64,000 nucleotides of DNA from Cannabis sativa (GCF_029168945.1 NC_083604.1:66542211-66606210), one strand, 5' to 3'. Numbered from the stretch's first letter, positions 1-10,911 are shown. The notes: generated from the letters alone by a model not told the origin. Numbers and translations: made by a program.

Positions 1-2
1 TA

Positions 3-878
3 GCCAACTGGCCTGAAAGAGAAGAGGGCAAAGTTAGAGTTAGGGGGGTTAGAGTGCCTGCTACCACAGCCGCTATTCATGCCCTTTATGATCTCCAAAC
101 TTTCACTAATGAAGAACAACCCTTGAAACGACAATTTTATGAGAGAAGTACGAATTATGTGGATATTGCTGAGACTCTAGGGTATCCTGGCCTTAGGTTC
201 CATGAGCTTAATGGAGAACCATACCAATTGTACCGATGTGAACTCAACCCAGTGGCCAAGGCTTGGCTTTACTTTGTTAGTGCAAGGATGCTCCCCAACA
301 AGCATTTTTCTGATGCTCAAATGGACAGACTTAAATGGGTTTACGGCATTATGAAAGGGTATAATTTGAATGTGGGGGATATTGTTCGAACGACCTTTGA
401 CATTATGGTTGAGGGATCTTCCGGTGGAGGACTTGGGTTGGCTGGAATAATCACTGATCTATGTGAGAAACATGGGGTACCACAGTACTCATATGATACA
501 AAGGCACCGCCACAGCGCCCTATTAACTTGGCGACTGTTCTTCGCTTCAAACCTCCTCATCCTCATGGTCAACCGCCAGTTCAAGGAGGTCCTCCGGCAA
601 GAGAAGAAGAGGAACGTGAGGACATCGAACCACCACGTCTTGTCGGGCCTCTTGACCCTGCCATGCAGTACACTCACAATCAGCTGAATTATCTGATTCA
701 GCAAAACATGCATATGCAAAATTACATGGCCCAGAGGAGTATCTTCGATGAGCAGCAGGTGGCTCAATTGAACACACTTGTCACGAGGATGAATATCGGT
801 GTGGATGATCCAAACTATTTTCCCATGCCACCCCGTTTCAACCCTTATGACCAGCCACCGCCGCCAAACCCCTTCTAA
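3..878 (+). CDS. Athila-like retrotransposon downstream ORF, 3' part (putative plant transposon protein domain)
   Basis: The frame is open from the window edge (base 3) to TAA at 876-878, so the N-terminus lies outside the window. The conserved block runs from the VPATTAAIHALYDL stretch through the YPGLRFHELNG, KAWLYFVSARMLP and IMKGYNLNVG segments. This resembles the plant transposon protein domain found in ORFs downstream of pol in Athila-type gypsy elements (family recalled, not searched). The C-terminal third is proline- and glutamine-rich, with an acidic AREEEERED patch, and looks disordered. It is followed by a long G-rich non-coding region, a PPT and an LTR, which places it at the 3' end of an element. 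The role of such proteins is not established; env-like has been proposed. The frame is intact in the visible part. Confidence 0.75.
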   Translation, partial: ANWPEREEGKVRVRGVRVPATTAAIHALYDLQTFTNEEQPLKRQFYERSTNYVDIAETLGYPGLRFHELNGEPYQLYRCELNPVAKAWLYFVSARMLPNKHFSDAQMDRLKWVYGIMKGYNLNVGDIVRTTFDIMVEGSSGGGLGLAGIITDLCEKHGVPQYSYDTKAPPQRPINLATVLRFKPPHPHGQPPVQGGPPAREEEEREDIEPPRLVGPLDPAMQYTHNQLNYLIQQNMHMQNYMAQRSIFDEQQVAQLNTLVTRMNIGVDDPNYFPMPPRFNPYDQPPPPNPF

Positions 879-2132
879 GGGGCTCAGGTAAGTTTCTCTC
901 ACCCTGGTTTATTTTCACACATTGGGGACAATGTGCCTTTTAGTTTGGGGGGGGAAACTTAATTTATTTTTTCGCGTTTATTTGTTTTAGTTTAGTTTGT
1001 TTTAGTTTTTTTTAGTCTTGCGTGATAGCTAAATTGAAAGATGGATTAAATTGTTGTTATTCACTTGTGCAATGGATTGAAACATAACTGTGTGCTTGAC
1101 TTGCAACTGTTTGAATTAAATTGGATGTGTGCTAGGAAGTGATTCATGTAGATTTAAAACATTTGCTATTCTCACATATCACCTCTGTTCTATTTGGTTT
1201 GTGGAATGATTGATTGAACATGGAATAGAATTTGTTTGACATACTCTCTTGAAGCGAAATCCTTGATGATTTTTGTTTGGAAAGTGATTTAGGCAAGTTT
1301 TCTTTGGAACGATTGAGCCTTTCAAGCCTGCCTAAGAATTTTTTACCATAGTATACCCAAAGTTGAGCCTTAGCCTGTTTGAAAAAAATTTTTCACCACT
1401 TAACTGAGCTAAATTCGTTATTTTAAACTCTTTTCACCCTGAACATATCTTATTATGCCATGAGCCTTGAAGCAAGTTTGGGGGGAATAAGTGCTGTAAG
1501 TGAAAAAAATATAAAGTGTAGGAATGAGAGATTGAAAAAAAAAAGAAAAAAAAGAATAATATTGTGTGTTGGGCCTATGAAAAAAAATGTGTCTTCTTGA
1601 AAAAAAAGTTAAGAAAATTATGAGGTACACACATAAGAAAAATTGCAATCTCTTATTTCTGTTTTTGGGATATATGGAAAGAAAGCAAAAGAATTGTCTA
1701 GGTTTGTTTGGTATAATTGTGCTTATGGTATAGTATAGCCTAAATGACTTCTCACCTACCCATGTACCTAAGCCATGTGATGCTAACCGAAAAAGACCTA
1801 TTGATTCCAAATAGAAATTTGTCAACATTAGTGGAGAGAGGTATGTCATTCAAACTTATTGATCATGTGTTAGTGGGATGTTGGAAAGTTAGAACAGTTG
1901 TGATATTGATGGAAATTGCGATGCTTTATGTTTGTATGAATTACTTACTTGTAAATTGCACATTCAACTTAGTTCTTAGAGTTGGCAAGTTGAAATTCTG
2001 GTTATTGATGGATTGAAGTTGTGCAGGTGGTGGTAACAATTAAATTGTTGGAAAGTTCAGCTATCATTGTCAGTTTTCTTAGTTTAGTCTTAGTTTACTC
2101 GGGGACGAGTAAAGAGTCAGTTTGGGGGAGTT
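879..2132 (+). other. 3' non-coding region and polypurine tract of the Athila-like element
   Basis: This stretch has no convincing ORF. It contains the GGGGACAATGTGCC motif and several runs of 5-8 G (near 940, 1478 and 2122), typical of the region between the downstream ORF and the 3' LTR in Athila-like elements. It ends in a purine-rich tract (2117-2132, core TTTGGGGGAG) directly before the LTR. A CAGGTAAGT splice-donor-like sequence lies at 887-895. Confidence 0.7.
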
Positions 2133-3380
2133 TGTTAGGCTATTTTTAGCCTATGTTTTGGATCCAATTTATGTGCATTTCTAGCTGTGTTGGGACGGAA
2201 TTACGCTTGTTTTCTATGTTTTCAGGTTCTTTGGAATAAAAGAGGTCTCTAAAAGTGTAAATTCATTAAAAGACGTGCTGAGCCGAAGAAAACTCAATTT
2301 TTAAGTTTTTGTGCATATCTGGCCGCGGCTAAACACAACTTGGCCGCGGCTAGATCTCGAGAAATCAGAGGCATCAGTCGCCGCGGCGATGAAGAGGCTC
2401 GCCGCGGCGAGTTACGAGATACAGAGAGAGCCTAAATTTGGCAATTTCTCGCCGCGGCGAGAGGAAGCTTGGCCGCGGCGAGATCCCGTACGGACCAGGG
2501 GCATTTTCGTCCATCGAACCCTAAATTTCAATTATAAATAGAAAACTGCGATTGGAAGTCAGGGAGAGCGATTTGGAACCCTAAAACACAGCTGAGAGCG
2601 GCAGGAAGAGCATAGAGATTCAAGTGAAGATCCAGAATTCATCCTCCAACAGTTCTTTTCTTTATTCCTCTTTAATTTATTTATGTTGAATATTGCTATA
2701 GGAATGGTTATGGATTTATTTCTGAACTAAATTTCCCATTTAGGGAGGATGATGATTGTTGTTTAATGTTTTCCTAGTTAATGTTTAATTACCATTCCTC
2801 CATTCTTGTGTGTGAAATTATCTTAATTTGTTTTTAATTTCATGTTTAAGATTGATCACCTTGTGCATGTTCTATGATCTCAATTCAAAATCTGAAAAGT
2901 GAGAATTGAGAATGCTAAAATTAAGATAATCGATGTTCTATGTGAAACGAAAGTATTTACATGACTTATGTGACGAGTAGATTATTACTTAATGCTGATT
3001 TCATGTTAGTTTAATTAAGGAATTAATTAGATAACATGTGATTTAGAATCTAGAAGATCTGAAAGGAGCTAGGTTATTTCATAATCTGTCATTCACTCCA
3101 AGAATAGGATAGTAATTAATCATTAACAATTTGGGTAAACAACAACAGGATTCTCCTCCCTATTGTCTCATCTTGCTTAACTTTAAATTGTGTTATTAAG
3201 TTTTCTGAATTTCTTTCATATTTTACTGTTTTTAAATCATAATTGCTTTTGATTTACCGAATAGAATCATAAGTATAATTTAGTAGTACTTAATCCAATT
3301 CCCTGTGGGATCGACCTCACCTGTGTGAGATTTACTACTTGATTGCGTATACTTGCGTAGTGTTTAAAAATATAGCAACA
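2133..3380 (+). repeat. 3' LTR of the Athila-like gypsy element
   Basis: This 1248-bp LTR starts TGTTAGGC after the PPT and ends ATAGCAACA. A second copy of nearly the same length (1247 bp) sits at 58257-59503 as a solo LTR with its own TSD, which fixes both ends. A TATA box (TATAAATAG) lies at 2533-2541 and a GC-rich palindrome array upstream of it. The base after the LTR starts ACGCT, the expected target duplication; the 5' partner is outside the window. Confidence 0.9.
2323..2478. promoter_or_regulatory. Array of six CCGCGG palindromes in three 21-bp-spaced pairs
   Basis: CCGCGG occurs at 2323, 2344, 2381, 2402, 2452 and 2473, usually extended to GCCGCGGC. The pairs 2323/2344, 2381/2402 and 2452/2473 are each 21 bp apart, and the last site starts 60 bp before the TATA box. 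The same pairs, the same 21-bp spacing and the same 60-bp distance recur in the solo LTR at 58446-58611. CCGCGG fits the CGCG box (VCGCGB) of plant CAMTA factors, so a regulatory role is inferred, not shown. Confidence 0.55.
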
Positions 3381-4854
3381 ACGCTCAGTACTCATCATAA
3401 GTCACTGATGCTCGTACCTACACCCGGCACGTCGCCAGGTATACCGCATCACCTAATCAGGTGAGCCTATAAATTATGTCCATAATATCATCACATTATC
3501 ATTGCCTAATCAGACAATCGGTAATTTCATAACCTGTCATGCCATGTGGTACATTATACTAGTTTTCTTACCTCAAATTTCGGTTTAGGTATGTTGGCCG
3601 ACATGCTTGGAGAACGATCGATAATCCAGGGTCCTATGTCATAACAATAATAAACTAATAAGTATTTATCCAAAAACACTACTTAACAGTTGCAAAGGAC
3701 AACCTAGGGTTTCTTACCAAATCCCGTAGTACAAATAAACTCAAATAAAACTTATATTTTGGCTCTAAATCATACACCATATTGTAGGGCTCGTCATGAG
3801 CTTCGAAACGGTATATAGAACGTCCAAAATAAACACTCGAGTGAAAAGTTATGGACAAAATAAAATTTGGCTTTTCTAAAAACTGACCAAACGGAATTCC
3901 AGTTGGTACGGAATTGGATTAACATGACGAACACGATTTTCCTCAACTTTAAACCCTCCAAACTAGCTCCAAACCTAACTAAATTATTACAAACTTCACA
4001 GGACACACACATATATATATATATATATCATTCATATAACAATCTCAACGTAATAAAAATAAAAAATAATTCCTCAAACGAAAGATGCCATGAAAGCCTA
4101 AACTTTGAGCTTTAAACTCAAGCTTGGTGCTTTTCCACCCCACAACCATCAAACCTACCAAATAAGCATCACAAATAGTCCTAAAACATCCTAGAAACAA
4201 AACCCAAAACTCAACTAAACCCTATACATCACATAAAGAAATTTTAATTTCTCAAACCTGTAACTTCTAGCTTGAAACTTTAAGAAGTGCTATACCTTAC
4301 CTCAAGTCCTACTAGGGTTATTTTTAGATTGAAATTTGAAGAAAAAGGAGTGGTGGTGTTCCTTGTAGCACGAAGAGGAAGGAAGAGAGAGAGCTTAGTT
4401 TTAAGTTTTTACTTTTCAAAGTAATAATATATATAACGTTTAAATTTTATTATTAATAATAATAAAACTTTATAATTAATAAAAGTTATTTATCAGTTTT
4501 TAGTCACTAAGAAATATCTAATCCTAGGACATTAGACCAAATCTCAAATACTTCTAATAACCCCAATACTTATACCATTAACTTATCATAATATTCTCAT
4601 CAAATCTATTAACTAAACATGTTATGACATTTTTGACCCCCCGATTGAGTCTTTAAAGTCGCGAAACCTAAAAAAAAAATTATTCCACAATAGCTCATCT
4701 GTAATTAATAAATTACGTTTATTTGTCCACTTATACCACATTTAACATTTATGCTAAAATAGATTAGTAGGATCATAATCCCACTTATTACCGATTAGCC
4801 TATGATATATATATATATCCTAATTATTTATCATTAGGCTTATCGGGATATTAC
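3381..4854 (-). repeat. Partial Ty3/gypsy-type LTR, minus orientation
   Basis: Read on the minus strand, the segment starts TGTAATATCCCG at 4854, the usual start of plant chromovirus LTRs. It continues through an AT-rich stretch and a CT-rich leader (about 4380-4400) to 3381, where the Athila-like LTR abuts it. It has no coding potential; short ORFs here are not conserved. The rest was probably displaced beyond the left edge when the Athila-like element inserted, which would make ACGCT the TSD. It differs in sequence from the gypsy LTR at 10703-13395. Confidence 0.5.
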
Positions 4855-4930
4855 AACTTCAATTTTAAAATTATATAATGAGTTTTCTATAGATTTATAT
4901 TCAAACCTATTAGGAAATATATCAACAATT

Positions 4931-5095
4931 ACAAATGAGATATGCTGATAATAATGACTTTGAATGTAATAGCAACTACAAGTGAGATGCGGTGATGATA
5001 ATGATTTTGAATGTAATAGCGACTACAAGTGAGATACGGTGATGGTAATGACTTTGAATGTAATAGCGACTACAAGTGAAATACAGTGATGACAT
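4931..5095. repeat. 47-bp tandem repeat, about 3.5 copies
   Basis: The unit containing the phrase TTTGAATGTAATAG recurs with starts at 4956, 5003 and 5050, an exact 47-bp period with few mismatches. A looser repeat flanks it: TTTTAAAATTATA followed by ATGAGTTTT occurs near 4860 and again near 5098. The surrounding 4855-5287 is AT-rich with nothing else I recognise. Confidence 0.8.
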
Positions 5096-5287
5096 TAATT
5101 TTAAAATTATACGATGAGTTTTTTTATGAATTTATATCAATTGTTAATTATATTTTTTGAATTTTAATTTAATTTACTCAAATGATATATATTTTAAAAA
5201 CTAATTGTATAATAATATATATAATAAATCAATTTAAAAAATGAACATATAAAAATATCCAAAATAAAATAAAATAAAATAAATTTA

Positions 5288-5461
5288 GTGAATTTATTAT
5301 TCAATGTTGGAATTTGTCATTATAAGTTCGACAAAAAATTTACCACTCAAAAGAAAAATTCTCATTCTCCAAGGGCTTACTTAACTGAACAAGAATCCCT
5401 TGAAGATAATGATCCTCAAGCTCATGCTACCACCTCTGGTCATGACTTTGGAGATGATATA
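5288..5461 (+). pseudogene. Copia-1 gag C-terminal fragment
   Basis: The short open stretch reads GICHYKFDKKFTTQ, resembling the end of the copia gag zinc-knuckle region, followed by a hydrophilic linker rich in D, H and S. It is cut at its 3' end by the Cassandra-type LTR at 5462; the last 5 bases (5457-5461, ATATA) are the target duplication. The next codons of the same frame are found at 13907, where a WYVDFGATNHV protease-type motif begins. Upstream of 5288 no gag is visible, so the 5' end is truncated. Confidence 0.65.
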
Positions 5462-5894
5462 TGTGACAGTCAGTAGTCCCGTGATCCGTAAGGGGAAACA
5501 CCGGGTAAGCTGTGCAATCCCACACCGCCTGGGAAGGTCAAGTGGGATGATTCTGAGACTGTGTAGGTATGGGACTACACAGTTGAAGAGAGCTTAAATG
5601 GATTGATTGGTACTACCTATGTCAACAAGGTGCATCTTGTTTTTCGGTAGCCCATCTCGAAAGAACTCCACAGTTAAGCGTGCTTGGCCTGGAGCAATTT
5701 CAAGGATGGGTGACCTCTTGGGAAGTTTTCCTAGGATGCGTGTGAGTGAGGACAAAGCACGTTGAAAACACTCATGTTGGTCTGTAGGGCCAGTCATCAA
5801 TCCAGGAAGCAGCTAGAGTGGCGTACTCGTGTATAAGAGCCATTCATTCCGTGGGTGTAAGGACCCAATGGAGGCTTGAAGCGGGGACGTTACA
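5462..5894 (+). repeat. 5' LTR of the Cassandra-type element
   Basis: The 433-bp LTR starts TGTGACAGTC and ends GACGTTACA. It matches 13469-13901 with three visible differences (in CTCTTGG/CTCCTGG, CACGTTG/CACGCTG and CTCATG/CTCGTG). It contains the 5S-like segment described below. About 0.7% divergence suggests a fairly recent insertion, unless gene conversion has acted. Confidence 0.92.
5607..5745 (+). ncRNA. 5S rRNA-derived segment with pol III internal promoter (5' LTR)
   Basis: The segment parallels plant 5S rRNA. AACTCCACAGTTAAGCGTGC contains the A box (5672-5683), and GGATGGGTGACC plus TGGGAAG forms the C box (5704-5725). The first third is diverged. 5S-like LTR sequence is the hallmark of Cassandra TRIM elements, which are described as pol III transcribed. 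It is not a functional ribosomal gene: the 5' and 3' stems of 5S rRNA do not match. Confidence 0.8.
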
Positions 5895-5897
5895 ATA

Positions 5898-5909
5898 TGG
5901 TATCAGAGC
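5898..5909 (+). other. Primer binding site, initiator tRNA-Met
   Basis: TGGTATCAGAGC lies 3 bases after the LTR end and is complementary to the 3' end of plant initiator tRNA-Met. The sequence after it belongs to the gypsy leader, whereas at 13399-13410 the same PBS is followed by the Cassandra internal domain. The junction of the chimera therefore lies at or next to this site. Confidence 0.85.
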
Positions 5910-6116
5910 AATACGGTCCTAAAGAATGTGGTTAGCCCTAACATGTAAAGTTCACCGCCATGAGACGAGCTCGACTCACTGTACTGTAAGTGGTTATTAC
6001 TTATAATTAAGTTGCCTTAAATTTCTGCATGCGAGAGGGTAACATTATTTTCATGTAAAATTGATGATCAAAATGATCTTGATGTGTTTTGGTTTGTGTG
6101 GTTCAGGAGTTTAGAA

Positions 6117-6358
6117 ATGCCTCCTAGAAGGTCAGTTAGAGTGGGTCGAGGTCGAAGCCAAGGCCAAGGCCGAGATAGAGGCCGAGGTGATGGAGGGAGC
6201 AATGAACCACCTTAAGCACCACAGGGATGGGAAGAGTGCCTTGCCGCACTGGAAGGAATCATTCATAGGCAGGATGAAGAACTTCGTTAGCTGAGACGTC
6301 AACCGGAGCCGCCAGTCCAAATAAGGCAGGATCCAGATATAGAGACCCACCAACTGCA
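6117..6358 (+). pseudogene. Gypsy-1 gag N-terminus (broken)
   Basis: ATG at 6117 opens a short basic frame starting MPPRRSVRVGRG, typical of chromovirus gag starts (RG repeats). It stops at TAA near 6214. A further in-frame TAG and a frame change occur before the gag core at 6359. The codons beyond the stop still read as gag-like (HRQDEELR region), so this is one decayed N-terminal domain. The leader (5910-6116) has no ORF. Confidence 0.65.
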
Positions 6359-6787
6359 GTGGTATATCCTGCTACAGAGGCTAGACATGAGTTGTTAGCA
6401 GAGAGATTTCGGAAACAACACCCACCTGAGTTTGAGGGAGGCATAGACCCGGTAGTGGTTGAGGAGTGGATAAGTCACATAGAAAGCATTTTGCAGATGC
6501 TAAGGGTGGATGGGAATGACCGAGTGAAGTGTGCATCTTACATGCTGAGGAAAGATGCTCGTATCTGGTGGGAGGTGGTGGAACAAACAAAGGATGTAGA
6601 TACCATGAACTGGGACGATTTCAAAAGGGTCTTTAATGAGAAGTATTATAACTCAGCAGTTCTAGCAGCAAAGGTCGATGAATTTACTGGGTTAGTCCAA
6701 GGGAGTCTTACTGTGACTGAGTATGCACAAAAATTTGATAGATTGGCGAAATTTGCTCCAGATCTGGTACCTACTGATAGAGTGTGA
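6359..6787 (+). pseudogene. Gypsy-1 gag capsid-like domain
   Basis: The frame reads FRKQHPPEFEGG, then EEWISHIESILQMLRV, then WWEVVEQTKD and FNEKYYNSAV. This is the retrotransposon gag (capsid) domain of Ty3/gypsy elements. It stops at TGA (6785-6787), where family members have a codon in the phrase DRVxAHRF; the frame then continues unchanged into the next segment. Capsid proteins form the cytoplasmic particle in which reverse transcription occurs. Confidence 0.85.
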
Positions 6788-6799
6788 GCACATCGATTT

Positions 6800-8569
6800 G
6801 TGGAAGGCCTGAAACCAATGGTTGCTCGAGATGTGGAAATTGTGTCAAGGGGTCAATTCAGTTATGCTCAAGTTGTCGAAATGGCTCTTACGGCTGAGCG
6901 GAGTGAAAACAAAATTCGGAAGGAAAATGCTGCCAGGAGAGAATCGAAGAAAGGTGGAGCCAATTCTAATGACCACAAGAAACGAGGACAGGACCAGTCC
7001 GGGCAGCCAAGTCAAGACAAGAGGTACAAAAGTGATAATGACCAACGATTTAATGGCAGCAGTGGGCGAAACATTCCAGAATACCCTAAATGTACCAAAC
7101 GTCATCTCGGCGAGTGTCGCGCAAAAGCATGCTACAAATGTGGAAAAGAAGGACACATAAAACGCAATTACCCACTGTGGGGACAGACTGGGAACAGAGC
7201 AGAACCCAAGAAAGATGACAAGTATGTTCCAGCCAGAGTTTTTGCCATCACTCAAGCAGAAGCTGAGGCCAGTCCTTTGGTTGTATCAGGTCAGATTCCT
7301 ATGGCCAACACCACTTGTAAAGTTTTGTTTGATTCTGGTGCAAATCATTCCTTTATTGCTAGCACAATTGTTAATCATATAAATGCACCGAGTGAATTAT
7401 TTACTGTGGGGTTTGGGACCATGTTACCATCTGGGGAGGTTGTAATCTCTAGAAATTGGCTTAGGGGTATACCTGTCAGGATAGATGGTAGAGAATTATT
7501 TGTAGACCTGATTGTATTAGATTTATTTGATTTTGATGTAATCTTGGGCATGGATTTTCTTACCAAATATGGAGCATCAATTGACTGCAAGCAAAAGAAA
7601 GTTTTTTTCACACCAGAAGATGGAGAGACATTCGAGTTCAGGGGGGTAGGAAAGAAACCCCGCACCCCTATTATTTCGGCAATGAAGGCTGGGCAACTAT
7701 TGCAGCGTGGGTGCTTAGGGTATCTAGTTAATGTGGTTGATGACACCAAGAAAATTGAAAGAAAGCCGGAGGAAACACGGGTAGTTGCTGAGTTTCTTGA
7801 TGTATTTCTAGAGGAGTTACCCGGGTTACCACCACACAGAGATATCGAATTTGTGATAGAATTAGTGCCCGGGACGGCACCAGTTTCCCGCGCACCATAT
7901 AGAATGGCACCATCTGAATTGAAAGAACTCAAAATACAGTTGGAAGAGTTGCTTAAGTTAGGGTTTATCAGACCTAGCTACTCTCCGTGGGGCGCACCAG
8001 TTCTATTTGTTAAAAAGAAAGACAGTACTATGAGAATGTGCATAGATTACCGAGAACTGAACAAGGTGACTATAAAGAATCGGTACCCATTACCGAGGAT
8101 TGACGACTTGTTTGACCAGCTTCAAGGGAAAAAGGTGTTTTCTAAGATTGATCTTCGTTCAGGATATCATCAGCTAAGAATCAAAAATGAAGACATACCG
8201 AAGACAGCCTTCAGAACGAGATACGGGCATTATGAGTTCATGGTGATGTCATTTGGACTTACAAATGCCCCAGCAGCTTTTATGGACCTCATGAACCGAG
8301 TCTTCAAGGAATATCTGGATCAGTTTTTCATTGTATTCATAGATGATATATTGATTTATTCCAAGACAGAGGAGGAACATGAGGAGCACTTACGCTTGAC
8401 CTTGCAGCGATTGAGAGAACATCAATTGTATGCCAAGTACAAAAAATGTGAGTTCTGGTTGTCCGAGGTTGCATTTTTGGGCCACATTGTCACTAACGGG
8501 GGAATAAAAGTAGATCCTGCCAAGGTTGCTGCAGTGAAAGAATGGCCTAGACCAAAGACCGCCTCATAG
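6800..8569 (+). pseudogene. Gypsy-1 gag end, protease and reverse transcriptase
   Basis: In order: basic gag tail; zinc knuckle [14 protein letters not shown], in which the last Cys is Tyr; protease motif [12 protein letters not shown]; reverse transcriptase with [34 protein letters not shown] and the catalytic [10 protein letters not shown]; and the [10 protein letters not shown] segment. The frame is the same as the gag core. It ends in a premature TAG (8567-8569) inside the RT-RNase H connection, where relatives continue (TASxVRSFLGL). The RT active site is intact, but the stop, the lost Cys and neighbouring breaks make it a pseudogene. Confidence 0.92.
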
Positions 8570-8581
8570 GTTCGAAGCTTT

Positions 8582-9160
8582 TTGGGTTTAGCAGGCTATT
8601 ATAGAAGGTTTGTTGAGGGGTTCTCAAAAATAGCAACACCCTTAACAGAATTAACTAGGAAGAATCTAAAATTTTCCTGGTCATACAAGTGTGAGCAAAG
8701 CTTCCAAGAGTTGAAGAGTAGACTTACTTCAGCACCAATCCTTAGTTTACCAACAGAAGAGGGACAATTTGTGGTATATTGTGATGCATCTAAACAAGGG
8801 TTGGGTTGTGTTCTAATGCAAGAAGGGAAGGTAATTGCTTATGCTTCAAGGCAATTAAAAGAATACGAACAGAGATACCAGACACATGACCTAGAATTAG
8901 CCGCAGTAGGTTTTGCACTAAAAATTTGGCGTCATTATCTCTATGGAGTGAAATGTGAAATCTACACTAATCATAAGAGTTTAAAGTACTTTTTCACCCA
9001 GAGGGAGTTAAACATGAGGCAGAGGAGGTGGTTGGAGCTAGTCAAAGACTACGACTGCGAGATAATGTACCATCCCGGCAAAGCCAATGTGGTAGCGGAT
9101 GCACTCAGCCGTAGAGGTCCCGGACTAGTTTCCACTTTACAAGGGTATCAAGGGAATTAG
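8582..9160 (+). pseudogene. Gypsy-1 RT connection and RNase H
   Basis: [17 protein letters not shown] is the connection domain. RNase H follows, with catalytic positions YCDAS, DLELAAV, YTNHKS and ADALSR. The third acidic residue is Asn here where Ty3/gypsy relatives have Asp (YTDHKS), which would impair catalysis. The frame is the same as the RT segment and stops at 9158-9160. Just before the stop a one-base shift moves the reading frame; the following [16 protein letters not shown] codons are in another frame. Confidence 0.88.
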
Positions 9161-9297
9161 TGGAAGACATGGAACGAGCTGGTATAAAGTTTATTACAGG
9201 GCAACTTGCAAAGGTCACACTCCAATCCACTTTGTTAGAAAGAATTAAGGAGGGGCAGACGACAGATCAAAAGCTCAATGAACTAAAGTAAGAAATT

Positions 9298-10665
9298 TTG
9301 AATAGTAACGCCAAAGATTATGAAATATCAGACACGGGATTAATTCGGTTCAAGGGACGAATTTATGTGCCCAATAATGATGAGCTCAAGAAGGGGATAT
9401 TGGTAGAAGCTCATACTACACCTTATTCAGTTCATCTCGGGACCACTAAAATGTACCATGACCTAAAAGCATTGTATTGGTGGCCTGGTATGAAAAAGGG
9501 TGTAGTTGAATTTGTGGCCAAATGCTTAACATGTCAACAAGTCAAAGCAGAGCATCAAAGACCAGCAGGATTATTACAACCACTTAAGCTCCCTGAATGG
9601 AAGTGGGAAGAGATTTCCATGGATTTTGTGACTGGGTTACCTAAGACTACAAAGCAGCATGACGCCATTTGGGTAGTTGTGGATAGGTATACAAAGTCTG
9701 CTCATTTTCTACCAGTACGCATGACTTACTCCATGGACCATTTTGCTGAACTTTATGTGAATGAGATTGTGAGATTACATGGGGCACCGTATTCTATTAT
9801 TTGTGATCGAGATGCTCGATTCACTTCATCTTTTTGGGAAAGCTTACAGAGAGCAATGGGAACTCGATTGAAGTTCAGTACTGCATATCATCCAGAGACT
9901 GATGGTCAGACTGAGAGAACAAATCAGATCTTGGAAGATATATTGAGGGCATGTGTGATAGATTTCCAAGGATCATGGAGCAAATACTTGCCTTTGATTG
10001 AATTTTCTTACAACAACAGCTATCAGTCTACTATCGGGGTAGCACCCTATGAGATGTTGTATGGAAGAAAATGCAGGTCTCCACTACATTGGGATGAGTT
10101 GGGAGAGAACAAACTCCTAGGGCCAGATGCAGTTCAGCACACCAACGAAGCTATTCAGAAGATCAGGGCTAGAATGATCACGGCTCGGAAGCGGACGAAA
10201 TCTTATGCAGACCTGAAGCGGAGGGACATTGAGTTCGAAGGGGGTGATCATGTGTTTCTTCGAGTGACACCACGAAAAGGACTCTCAATGAAGAGATTTG
10301 GCAAGAGAGGGAAACTAAGTCCCAGATATGTTGGTCCATTTCAGATATTGGACAGAGTAGGCAGTGAAGCTTATAGAATATCTTTACCGCCATCATTATC
10401 TGGGGTGCACAATGTATTTCATGTATCTCAACTCCGAAAATATGTGTCAGACCCATCGCATGTTTTGAGCTATGAAACACTGGGTTTACAGGAAGACTTG
10501 TCTTACAATGAGCGCCCGGTAAAGATTCTTGATCAAAAAGATAGAATTTTGAGAAATAAGACAATTACCTTGGTGAAAGTCCTATGGAGAAATATCGTGG
10601 TTGAGGAAGCTACTTGGGAGCTAGAGTCTGATATGCGAGAACAATATCCAGAATTATTTGAGTAA
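9298..10665 (+). pseudogene. Gypsy-1 integrase with chromodomain-like C-terminus
   Basis: The zinc-binding domain shows HLGTTKMYH and CLTCQQ. The core catalytic triad appears as SMDFVTGLP, ICDRDARFTS and GQTERTNQ (D, D, E). The GPF/Y module (RYVGPFQILDRVGSEAYRI) follows. The tail VKVLWRN..VEEATWELESDMR..YPELF resembles the chromodomain of the Tekay/Del chromovirus clade (inference). The frame is intact within the segment but cut off from RNase H by a frameshift and a TAA just before 9298. Integrase inserts the DNA copy; chromodomains steer insertion toward heterochromatin. Confidence 0.92.
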
Positions 10666-10669
10666 AATT

Positions 10670-10702
10670 TCGGGACGAAATTTTCTTTTAGAGGGCGATA
10701 AT
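10670..10702 (+). other. Gypsy-1 3' end motif and polypurine tract
   Basis: After the pol stop comes TTCGGGACGAAATTTT and then AGAGGGCGATAA immediately before the LTR. This is the usual chromovirus 3' end (GGACGAAATTT plus PPT), and it marks 10703 as the LTR start. Confidence 0.75.
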
Positions 10703-10911
10703 TGTAATATCCGCTAACTCCGAAAGGGTATTTTTTGTAATTTTATTTAGCTGAGAGTATTTTTTTTTATTTTACATATTTATGGATTTAAATATGTATG
10801 GGATTATTTTTATGATGATATAATATTTGATTTTATTGGCATGTGCATAATGCCTAATGGATATATATATCTGGATATTATTATATGGGTATATTATTAT
10901 ATTATTATAAA

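Noticed and set aside
5607..5745. A functional 5S rRNA gene
   Set aside because: Only the promoter-bearing middle matches; the 5' third and terminal stem differ, and the segment sits inside an LTR.
5594..5800. 68-codon minus-strand frame repeated almost identically at 13601-13807
   Set aside because: It is the complement of the 5S-derived LTR segment; the repetition reflects the two LTRs and not a conserved protein.
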